Part shown: positions 54,166 through 61,097 of the stretch, piece after piece
How positions within the stretch are numbered: position 1 is the first letter of the stretch
Layout: each line of letters begins with the position of its first letter
Source: Clostridia bacterium
GTDB lineage: Bacteria > Bacillota > Clostridia > Lachnospirales > Lachnospiraceae
Direction: 5' to 3'
Assembly: GCA_910576325.1 (NCBI GenBank)
Contig: CAJTIM010000002.1
Coordinates: 188,501-252,500 of the forward strand
Length of the DNA stretch: 64,000 bases
The notes under the pieces: model-generated
The model's database searches: none
What the model saw: the letters and a program-made list of their open reading frames with translations, nothing else
What the model was told of the DNA's origin: nothing
Position numbers and translations under genes: made by a program

Positions 54166-54414
54166 GAGCAGGCCGGGGAAGAGCTGGCGCATATGGCTCA
54201 TCATCTGGCAGTCTGTGTTTACAATATTTATCAGCTCTTGAATATAAATACCTTTGTGTTCGGAGGAGGGCTGACGAACTTTGGGGAGAGCTTGTTCGGG
54301 CCTGTGCGGGAGGAATTCGACTGGTATGATCATATCAAAATGCCGGTGGAATTCCGGTTTGCGGAGCTTAAGAAGGACTTCGGCATTATTGGGGCCGCGG
54401 AATTGCTGCTGTAG
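54166..54414 (+). pseudogene. C-terminal remnant of a ROK-family sugar kinase
   Basis: An open frame ends at 54414 and reads EQAGEELAHMAHHLAVCVYN, then INTFVFGGGLTNFG, and ends KKDFGIIGAAELLL. This matches the last third of a ROK (glucokinase/sugar kinase) protein. The 5' two thirds are absent: the DNA upstream (54022-54160) is AT-rich intergenic sequence without the ATP-binding or zinc motifs. An ATG at 54193 could make a 73-residue peptide but there is no clear ribosome site. It is best explained as a decayed kinase gene. It ends 9 bases before the convergent DeoR gene. Confidence 0.72.
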
Positions 54415-54423
54415 TATACTTCC

Positions 54424-55173
54424 TCAAGCCTCTGCTAACTCTACCTGAATCTGATGGGAACGCAGCGTGTCCGCATATTCGGGGGAAAGCTGGGAATCCG
54501 TCACAATGGTATGCACCTCGTCAGAGGAGAACATCTTTGCCACGCTTCGTTTCCCAAACTTATCCGAGGTCGTCAGAACAATCACTTTATCAGCCTGCTT
54601 TGCCAGCGCCCGAACCGTGCTGCAGCGCGTGTGATTGATATTGGTAAATCCGTTCTCCTCCGTATACCCGTCAATTCCCACAAAGATCTTATTCACATAA
54701 TATTCCTGCGCGCAGAGCTCCGTTACGGGTCCGGTAGTAACCTCGGCTACCGTATCATAATCGCCCCCCAGCAGAATCACCTTTGCGCCCGGAGCCGTTC
54801 CCAGAGAGCGGGCGATATAAGTGGAATTGGTAATAATGGTCACATCATTGACGGCCGCCAGCTCCGCCGCAAAGAGCGCGCAGGTAGAGCCGGATTCAAT
54901 CATAATGGTTTCCATAGGTTCCACTAAAGAAACGGCCTTTTGCGCAATCTTCTTCTTTTCCGGATAGCGGAAGGACATCCGCGAATGGATGGCGTCCGGG
55001 GAAGCTTTGGCGGCATAGCCGTGCTGACGGCGCAGAAGCCCTTCTGTTTCTAACTCTTCCAGATCCTTTCGTATGGTAACAACGGAAAGACCAAGCTTTT
55101 CGGAAAGCTCCTGTACGCTGATGCGTTCCTTTTCGTTTACAATGTCTAATATTTTAAGATGACGTTCTTTCAT
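54424..55173 (-). CDS. DeoR/GlpR-family transcriptional regulator
   Basis: This 249-residue regulator has an N-terminal DeoR helix-turn-helix (RISVQELSEKLGLSVVTIRKDLEELETEGLLRRQHGYA, about residues 13-50). The C-terminal sugar-phosphate-sensing domain contains IMIESGSTC, VIILGGDYD-like and FVGIDGYTEENGFTN. It is transcribed divergently from the glycyl radical enzyme and 284 bases away. The four direct repeats in the gap are likely its binding sites. The inducer is probably a sugar phosphate. Confidence 0.92.
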   Translation of the reverse strand: MKERHLKILDIVNEKERISVQELSEKLGLSVVTIRKDLEELETEGLLRRQHGYAAKASPDAIHSRMSFRYPEKKKIAQKAVSLVEPMETIMIESGSTCALFAAELAAVNDVTIITNSTYIARSLGTAPGAKVILLGGDYDTVAEVTTGPVTELCAQEYYVNKIFVGIDGYTEENGFTNINHTRCSTVRALAKQADKVIVLTTSDKFGKRSVAKMFSSDEVHTIVTDSQLSPEYADTLRSHQIQVELAEA

Positions 55174-55335
55174 TGGGGCATCCTTTCTTCTATCTGCATT
55201 CCTTATTTTCCGGGAGTACTATAAGACACATTGGAAATCCTTTGGTTTTCCCGCTGCGCCGCATACAATCCGTTCTTTGTTTCTCTTATTCACACTCATT
55301 GTATCACAGCCATATCTCTTCACACAATATATTTT

Positions 55336-55441
55336 TTACAAATGAAACTAAATGATATTTCGAACAAAATCTCATTGACATGTGCACAAAAGAATGATAG
55401 TATAATTTTACAAACGAAAATAAATTGGTTACGAACGAAAT
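55336..55441. repeat. Four direct repeats, putative DeoR operators
   Basis: TTACAAATGAAAC (55336-55348), TTTCGAACAAAAT (55358-55370), TTACAAACGAAAA (55408-55420) and TTACGAACGAAAT (55429-55441) share the form TTWCRAAYRAAA. Pairs are spaced about 22 and 21 bases, with 50 between pairs. On the other strand they read TTTCRTTTGTAA-like, similar to known DeoR-family operators. Two lie upstream of the promoter and two between it and the ribosome site. Confidence 0.72.
55375..55406 (+). promoter_or_regulatory. Candidate promoter of the glycyl radical enzyme gene
   Basis: TTGACA at 55375-55380 and TATAAT at 55401-55406 are both perfect but 20 bases apart, longer than optimal. Transcription may depend on another arrangement or on an activator. 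Confidence 0.6.
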
Positions 55442-55457
55442 AAATATGGAGGGCAAT

Positions 55458-57872
55458 ATGGAAAACAAAAATCATTTCGGCGCATTGACGGAGCGGATGC
55501 AGGCTTTTCGGGAAGAAGTCCTGGATGAGAAGCCGTATGTGGATGCGGAGCGCGCCATTTTGGCCACGGAAGCCTACAGGGTAAGCTTAAACCAGCCCCG
55601 CGTGATGGCAAGAGCGCTGATGCTGAAAAATATTCTGGAGAAGATGACAATCTATCTGGAGGACAAATCCCTGCTTGCCGGCAATCAGGCAACCAAGAAC
55701 AGGAACGCTCCCGTTTTCCCGGAATACACCCTGGAGTTTGTCTTAAACGAACTGGACCTGTTTGAAAAGCGGGACGGCGACGTATTCTATATTACGGAGG
55801 AGACAAAGGAGCAGATCCGCGCAATCGCGCCCTTCTGGGAAAATAACAATCTCCGTGCAAGAGGAGAAGCCCTTCTTCCAAAAGAAGTCAGCGTATTTAT
55901 GGAGACCGGCGTGTTCGGCATGGAGGGCAAATTAAATGCCGGAGACGCACACTTAGCCGTTAATTACAAGCGTCTTCTGTCAGACGGTTTAAAGGGATAT
56001 GAAAAGAGAACAAGAGAATGTCAGGCGGCCCTGGATCTGACAGACCCGGACAGCATTGATAAAAACGTATTCTACAATGCGGTTTTGATTGTGATTGAAG
56101 CAGTCCGCGCATTTGCCCTGCGTTACAGTACACTGATCGAAGAATTGGCGGCAAAGGAAGCAGATGCCGGCAGGAAAAAGGAGCTTCTGGAAATCGGCCG
56201 GATCTGCGGGAAGGTTCCCTATGAGCCTGCCGAATCCTTCCGGGAGGCCGTACAGTCCGTTTGGTTTATTCAATTGATTCTGCAGATTGAATCCAACGGT
56301 CATTCTCTAAGCTACGGACGTTTTGACCAGTACATGTATTCCTATTACATGAATGATATCAAAGAAGGCAAAATTACCAGGGAGGAAGCGCTGGAGCTTC
56401 TCACCTGCCTGTGGATCAAGACGCTGACAATCAATAAGGTGCGTTCTCAGGCCCACACTTTAAGCTCCGCCGGCTCTCCTATGTACCAGAACGTTACTAT
56501 AGGCGGCCAGACTGCGGACAAAAAAGACGCCGTGAATGAATTGAGCTTTCTTGTGCTGCAATCCGTGGCTCAGACAAGGCTGACCCAGCCCAATCTGACA
56601 GTCCGCTATCATGCAAACCTGGATCAGCATTTCTTTGACGAATGTATAGAAGTCATGAAGCTTGGCTTTGGTATGCCGGCTCTGAACAACGATGAAATCA
56701 TCATTCCCTCCTTTATGGGCTGGGGTGTAAAGGAAGAGGACGCATACAATTACAGCGCCATCGGCTGCGTGGAAACAGCAGTTCCCGGAAAATGGGGCTA
56801 CCGCTGTACCGGTATGTCCTACATCAATTTCCCCAGGCTGCTTCTGTGCGTAATGAACAACGGTGTGGATCTCACAAGCGGAAAGCGTTTTACAAAGGGA
56901 TACGGTTATTTCAGGGATATGGAAACATATGAAGACCTGATGGCGGCCTGGGACAAAACGCTCCGGGAGATGACACGCTACAGCGTTATTGTGGAAAATG
57001 CCATTGACAAGGCCTCCGAGCGCGATGTGCCGGATATCCTCTGCTCGGCCCTGACGGACGACTGCATCGGCCGGGGAAAGACCATCAAGGAGGGCGGCGC
57101 AGTTTACGACTTTATCTCCGGCCTCCAGGTGGGCATTGCAAATATGGCGGATTCCCTGGCAGCCATCAAAAAGCTTGTCTATGAGGAAAAGAAGCTTACA
57201 AGAGAACAGCTTTGGAACGCGATCCTGGATGATTTCCAATCGCCGGAAAACAAGAAGATTCAGGAAATGCTGATTAACGATGCGCCGAAGTACGGCAATG
57301 ATGAGGATGCGGCTGACCTTCTGGTGGTGGAAGCATACGATACCTACCTGGATGAGATAGCGAAATATCCCAGCACCCGTTACAGGAGAGGGCCGATCGG
57401 CGGAATCCGCTATGCGGGAACCTCCTCCATCAGCGCTAATGTGGGACAGGGAATGGGAACGATGGCCACGCCGGACGGGAGAAACGCCTATGAACCTCTG
57501 GCAGAAGGCTGCAGCCCTGCCCACAATGCCGATAAGAGCGGCCCTACTGCCGTGTTCAAATCTATCTCCAAGCTTCGGACGGAAAAGATTACCGGAGGCG
57601 TGCTTCTGAACCAGAAGATGACGCCCCAGATGCTGTCCAAGGAAGAAAATAAGCAGAAGCTGGAAATGCTGCTTCGGACGTTCTTCAACCGGCTGCACGG
57701 GTATCATGTGCAGTACAATATCGTATCCAGGGAAACGCTGCTGGATGCGCAGGAGCATCCGGAGAAGCATAAGGATCTCATTGTCCGCGTGGCAGGCTAC
57801 AGTGCATTCTTCAATGTGCTGTCAAGAAAGACCCAGGATGACATCATTGAACGGACGGAGCAGAGCTTATAG
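55458..57872 (+). CDS. Glycyl radical enzyme (pyruvate formate-lyase family), unassigned substrate
   Basis: This 804-residue enzyme starts at ATG 55458 (GGAGGG 5 bases upstream). The thiyl cysteine is Cys437 in the IGCVETAVPGKWGYR loop and the radical glycine is Gly780 in VRVAGYSAFFNVL. Its GCVET loop, rather than the adjacent Cys pair of true PFL, places it with the dehydratase/lyase-type families near E. coli YbiW/PflD. Members of that group are thought to act on sugar-derived substrates. The substrate here is unassigned. It requires a radical SAM activase, encoded in reverse orientation at 59979-60764. DeoR-type control fits a carbohydrate role. Confidence 0.9.
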   Translation: MENKNHFGALTERMQAFREEVLDEKPYVDAERAILATEAYRVSLNQPRVMARALMLKNILEKMTIYLEDKSLLAGNQATKNRNAPVFPEYTLEFVLNELDLFEKRDGDVFYITEETKEQIRAIAPFWENNNLRARGEALLPKEVSVFMETGVFGMEGKLNAGDAHLAVNYKRLLSDGLKGYEKRTRECQAALDLTDPDSIDKNVFYNAVLIVIEAVRAFALRYSTLIEELAAKEADAGRKKELLEIGRICGKVPYEPAESFREAVQSVWFIQLILQIESNGHSLSYGRFDQYMYSYYMNDIKEGKITREEALELLTCLWIKTLTINKVRSQAHTLSSAGSPMYQNVTIGGQTADKKDAVNELSFLVLQSVAQTRLTQPNLTVRYHANLDQHFFDECIEVMKLGFGMPALNNDEIIIPSFMGWGVKEEDAYNYSAIGCVETAVPGKWGYRCTGMSYINFPRLLLCVMNNGVDLTSGKRFTKGYGYFRDMETYEDLMAAWDKTLREMTRYSVIVENAIDKASERDVPDILCSALTDDCIGRGKTIKEGGAVYDFISGLQVGIANMADSLAAIKKLVYEEKKLTREQLWNAILDDFQSPENKKIQEMLINDAPKYGNDEDAADLLVVEAYDTYLDEIAKYPSTRYRRGPIGGIRYAGTSSISANVGQGMGTMATPDGRNAYEPLAEGCSPAHNADKSGPTAVFKSISKLRTEKITGGVLLNQKMTPQMLSKEENKQKLEMLLRTFFNRLHGYHVQYNIVSRETLLDAQEHPEKHKDLIVRVAGYSAFFNVLSRKTQDDIIERTEQSL

Positions 57873-57938
57873 AGAGACTTTGCCTGTTCCATATAAAATG
57901 ATGATAAGCATGTTTGCCTGCAAAGGCGTGTATCGTAC

Positions 57939-58349
57939 TTAAGAGGCACACTTTCTGATTTTCAGCAGGATAAGAATCATGCTGACGCCCATGAAAATAT
58001 GACCTATCCCCGCAATGCCGGAGATGGAAGCGTCAAGACCTCTGCTCAGATGGGTTTCCCATACTTGCGTCAAACCGCGCATAAGGAAGCCAAGGCCGGT
58101 AATATTCAAGCCAATCTGATAAGTGATCAAGACTCTGTTTATATGCTGGCCGGAAAAGTGAAAAGCTTTTTCGGTCAGCATTAATATTAGGAAAAAGAAC
58201 ATTCCCAGTACAAAGTAATGCGTGTGCATAAAGGACAGATTTGTCTGCCCGGAAAAGTCACAGAACTTTGTAAACTCTCTGTAAAATACTCCGAAAATCA
58301 TAGCGATGACTGCATAAGCCAAAGCCAAATTTGCGTATCGTTTGCTCAT
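57939..58349 (-). CDS. DUF2871-type membrane protein
   Basis: This 136-residue protein starts at ATG 58349 (AAAGGAG upstream on the minus strand), not further back where an in-frame extension lacks a ribosome site. Four hydrophobic helices, with the family-like segments FGVFYREFTKF and THYFVLGMFFFLILMLTEKAF, identify it as a DUF2871-type membrane protein. It lies 35 bases after the 225-residue membrane gene and is presumably in one operon with it and the TetR gene. Confidence 0.82.
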   Translation of the reverse strand: MSKRYANLALAYAVIAMIFGVFYREFTKFCDFSGQTNLSFMHTHYFVLGMFFFLILMLTEKAFHFSGQHINRVLITYQIGLNITGLGFLMRGLTQVWETHLSRGLDASISGIAGIGHIFMGVSMILILLKIRKCAS

Positions 58350-58384
58350 ATTATTTTTCTCCTTTATATGTTTTGAATTTACTT

Positions 58385-59062
58385 CTACGCGGGATTTGAT
58401 TTCTGCGATTCCCTGTAAAGCTGCCAGCCCATGAAGATTATCCACACATAGGCCATTGTTTTCGGAATCATAAGAACGCCTACGATTGGGACGATTCCGC
58501 TGAACAGGACTACCGGCAGATAAAATCCGAAGGATAAGGCAACGGCTAGAGGCATAGACCGGAATATGGCATCCTCTGCCTTTTTTGCTTCACGTGCGAA
58601 TATCACAATTATGATAACGCCTATTATTGCAAAAGGTATATTGCGGAGTACGCCGAACAAAAGCGGCTGACGGTATGCAAGCCACTGATTTTGCGGAAGC
58701 ATACAGAGGGCGACGCGCAATACGGCCAATGTCCACATTGTGGCGGTAAGCTTTTTACCATCTTTGATTTTATAGCGTTCGCGCCAAATGTAGAATAAAA
58801 TTAAGTAGAAAATAGTCATAGTAACGGAAGTAATCAGCTTGCCGATTCCAAGTGCCGCCGCGTTTGCTTCCAGTCCGGTTGTCCAGAGAGCATAAGAGCG
58901 GGGGACTAAATGAAAGGAATCCCCGGCGCCGAGCAGCACGGCCATCAGGCCGAATTTTTTTACCAGGGGCTGATTTCCTTTTATCAGCATAATAAGGCCG
59001 GCTGTTATTGCAAAGCCAAGATACAATACATCAAAAATAGTTTCACCAATTGTTTGCGGCAT
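58385..59062 (-). CDS. Uncharacterised multi-pass membrane protein
   Basis: This 225-residue protein has about seven hydrophobic segments, starting MPQTIGETIFDVLYLGFAITAGLIML. Polar motifs are GAGDSFHLVPRSYALW and LYRESQKSNPA at the end. I do not know its function. It lies between the TetR and DUF2871 genes and all three are on the minus strand. A GGAGGAATATTT ribosome site precedes it. Confidence 0.8.
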   Translation of the reverse strand: MPQTIGETIFDVLYLGFAITAGLIMLIKGNQPLVKKFGLMAVLLGAGDSFHLVPRSYALWTTGLEANAAALGIGKLITSVTMTIFYLILFYIWRERYKIKDGKKLTATMWTLAVLRVALCMLPQNQWLAYRQPLLFGVLRNIPFAIIGVIIIVIFAREAKKAEDAIFRSMPLAVALSFGFYLPVVLFSGIVPIVGVLMIPKTMAYVWIIFMGWQLYRESQKSNPA

Positions 59063-59177
59063 AAATATTCCTCCTGAAATGTTCTGTAATATTCCTCAAA
59101 GCACATGTGTATAAAATCAACTCTCGGTCAGTTTGAGCTGGCTGTAAAGTATTCTGCATATGGCAGAGAATATGGTT

Positions 59178-59726
59178 TTAATAAATTGAGCGCTTAATCA
59201 GTGTGATAAGAAAAGTGATATCGGATGCCTGTGCTTTTAGCAGCATCATCAGGTTCATCATAAGGAAGCGGACAAATTGCTCCTTGGTAAATGCTTCATT
59301 CCAAATATCTCTGCGTATAGCTTTGTCCTGCTCCATGCGCTGAATCAAGGAGGCTTCCAGCTCTGACTGCATGGATGTCATGCGGGCGTGCCCTTCGGTT
59401 TCTATATTTCCAAGGCTGCCCATAAGCTTTCCGGCAGAGGTTTGTATTCGCGCCTGTAGAAAGATAAAAATTTCCTCTAGTTGTTCACAGAAGGAATCGG
59501 AAGTAATTATGGTTCGCATTTCTATTAATGTCTGCTGCCAATATTCTTCTGTTAGGGCAAGAAGAATCTCGTCCTTGCTTGTGAAGTAATTGTATACGGT
59601 TCCGGTTGCAACATTGGCCTTCTTTGCCAGAGCGCGGATATTGATTGCCTCTATCCCTTCCGTATCCGCAATTTCACGGGCGAAGTCCAGGAGCGTTCCG
59701 CGCAGGGTATTATCTTTTTTCCGCAT
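59178..59726 (-). CDS. TetR/AcrR-family regulator
   Basis: This 182-residue regulator has the helix-turn-helix ALAKKANVATGTVYNYFTSKDEI (about residues 33-55) and a helical ligand domain. It leads the minus-strand cassette with the two membrane genes. Two palindromic boxes (TGAAC-N2-GTTC) flank its promoter at 59752-59763 and 59805-59816, suggesting autoregulation. The inducer is unknown. Confidence 0.88.
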   Translation of the reverse strand: MRKKDNTLRGTLLDFAREIADTEGIEAINIRALAKKANVATGTVYNYFTSKDEILLALTEEYWQQTLIEMRTIITSDSFCEQLEEIFIFLQARIQTSAGKLMGSLGNIETEGHARMTSMQSELEASLIQRMEQDKAIRRDIWNEAFTKEQFVRFLMMNLMMLLKAQASDITFLITLIKRSIY

Positions 59727-59751
59727 TGCAGTCCTCGTCTCTTTTGAATTG

Positions 59752-59816
59752 TGAACGTGTTCATTTATATAGTATACCAGGAGATTGGTTTTGTCAATCT
59801 AAAATGAACACGTTCG
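59752..59816 (-). promoter_or_regulatory. Promoter of the TetR cassette with twin palindromic operators
   Basis: TGAACGTGTTCA (59752-59763) and TGAACACGTTCG (59805-59816) are 5-2-5 palindromes, 53 bases apart. They sit either side of a minus-strand promoter: TTGACA at 59792-59797 and a -10 near 59769-59776 (TACTAT, spacer about 17, or TATACT, spacer 15). The boxes are in opposite orientation about the promoter, as expected for a TetR dimer pair. Confidence 0.7.
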
Positions 59817-59833
59817 GAATAAATATTTGCAAT

Positions 59834-59869
59834 AAATACTTACAGAAATACTTACAGAAATACTTACAA
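59834..59869. repeat. Three 12-bp tandem repeats
   Basis: AAATACTTACAG occurs twice (59834-59845, 59846-59857), followed by AAATACTTACAA (59858-59869). The tract is just beyond the second TetR operator, outside any gene I call. Confidence 0.9.
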
Positions 59870-59931
59870 GGCTCTCGATAAGCAAGGCGGTATCCATGTT
59901 CTGTCTGCTGAGGGGATAGATTCGCAATAAA

Positions 59932-59962
59932 AAAGAGATGGCCTCTTTTGCCGTCTCTTTTT
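59932..59962. terminator. Terminator in the activase-TetR gap
   Basis: AAAAGAGATGGC pairs with GCCGTCTCTTTTT (one G-T) around a short loop. A-run and T-run allow use in either direction. It terminates the minus-strand activase transcript at its 3' end. Confidence 0.8.
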
Positions 59963-59978
59963 GGCTGTATAATGAAAT

Positions 59979-60764
59979 TTATCGAAAGGAAGCTTCAAGT
60001 CCTTCCTTTAGAAAGATATCCAGATAGGCTTGCAGATTCTCGGGATGGAGCTGCTTTACATCCGCCATTTCATAGGGGATACCCAATTGTTCGTACTTTT
60101 TTTCGCCAAACTGATGAAAAGGAAGCAGATGAACCTCCGTAATTCCCATATCCTTTAGAAGCGCAGCCATTCCTGCGGCAGCTTTTTTGTTGGCATTAAA
60201 GCCGGGAATGACGGGAATCCGGGCAATAATCGGGACCTTTTGGGCAACGGCATAGCGCATATTTTCCAAAATAACATCATTATAGACGCCGGTTTTCTCA
60301 CGGTGTATTTCCCGAGCACAATGCTTCATATCAAAAAGCAGCAGATCAATATTCCGAATAAATTCTGAAAATACCTCATGTGCCGCAAAGCCTGTTGTCT
60401 CTGCCGCACAGTGGAGGCCGCGTTTATGGGCTTCCTTTAAAAGCGCTGCGGCAAAGTCGTGCTGTTGGAGGACTTCTCCGCCGGAAAGCGTAATGCCGCC
60501 CCCGGATTCCTCATAGAAGCAGCGGTCTTTTTCCGCCTCCGCAAGTACTTCTTCGATGGTCCAGGATCTTCCGGTAAGCTTCGGATCGCCGCAGGCGAGA
60601 GCCGCATCTCGGTTGCGGTTTTGAGATTCCGGGTTGGAGCACCACCGGCAGCTTAAGGGGCAGCCGGCAAAGAAAATCGTAGAGCGGATACCGGGGCCGT
60701 CGTTGATGCTGAATTTCTGTATGTTAAAAATAAGACCTGTTAATGTATTATCAGTAGTCTGCAT
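59979..60764 (-). CDS. Glycyl radical enzyme activase with reduced ferredoxin region
   Basis: This 261-residue radical SAM protein has the cluster-binding CxxxCxxC as Cys35, Cys39, Cys42 in AGCPLSCRWCSNPES, and GGGITLSGGE as the SAM-contact motif. The SNPES motif and TGRSWTIEEV align with activases of dehydratase-type enzymes. The ferredoxin-like insert that normally holds eight cysteines between these motifs (total length about 300) is reduced to about 15 residues with one Cys. It is likely the activator of the enzyme at 55458-57872, being the only activase in the window, but the genes are not in one operon. Confidence 0.87.
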   Translation of the reverse strand: MQTTDNTLTGLIFNIQKFSINDGPGIRSTIFFAGCPLSCRWCSNPESQNRNRDAALACGDPKLTGRSWTIEEVLAEAEKDRCFYEESGGGITLSGGEVLQQHDFAAALLKEAHKRGLHCAAETTGFAAHEVFSEFIRNIDLLLFDMKHCAREIHREKTGVYNDVILENMRYAVAQKVPIIARIPVIPGFNANKKAAAGMAALLKDMGITEVHLLPFHQFGEKKYEQLGIPYEMADVKQLHPENLQAYLDIFLKEGLEASFR

Positions 60765-60809
60765 AAGAATCTCCTATTTAAAGCTCCCTAATATTGGATA
60801 ACTGCTGAT

Positions 60810-60838
60810 AGTTTATCATGAAATGCAGTGTTTGTAAA
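60810..60838 (-). promoter_or_regulatory. Candidate activase promoter
   Basis: On the minus strand TTTACA (plus 60833-60838) and TAAACT (plus 60810-60815) are 17 bases apart, 46 bases before the start codon. Confidence 0.55.
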
Positions 60839-60991
60839 CAAAAAGAAAGATATTTATATTTCTAAAGAAATAAAAATATATAACTTTAGAAAGCAAAATG
60901 CTGGAGAAAATTGCTTTTAACAACTGGCCGTACTGGATTTGAATATATTTATTGCAAAAATTCATTCAATAGAAAACAACAGTGGTTCCCC

Positions 60992-61020
60992 TTGCGAAAA
61001 CATGTGAGAACAGATAAAAT
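60992..61020 (+). promoter_or_regulatory. Candidate promoter of the AAA/PD-(D/E)XK gene
   Basis: TTGCGA at 60992-60997 and TAAAAT at 61015-61020 have a 17-base spacer, 78 bases before the ATG. The rest of the 60765-61097 gap is AT-rich without other signals. Confidence 0.55.
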
Positions 61021-61097
61021 AAAAGAATAGTTATATAAATTAAGTTAAACAGGGAGCTTTATGGGCAGGCAATTATCTCAAGGCAGGGAGGAACGGC

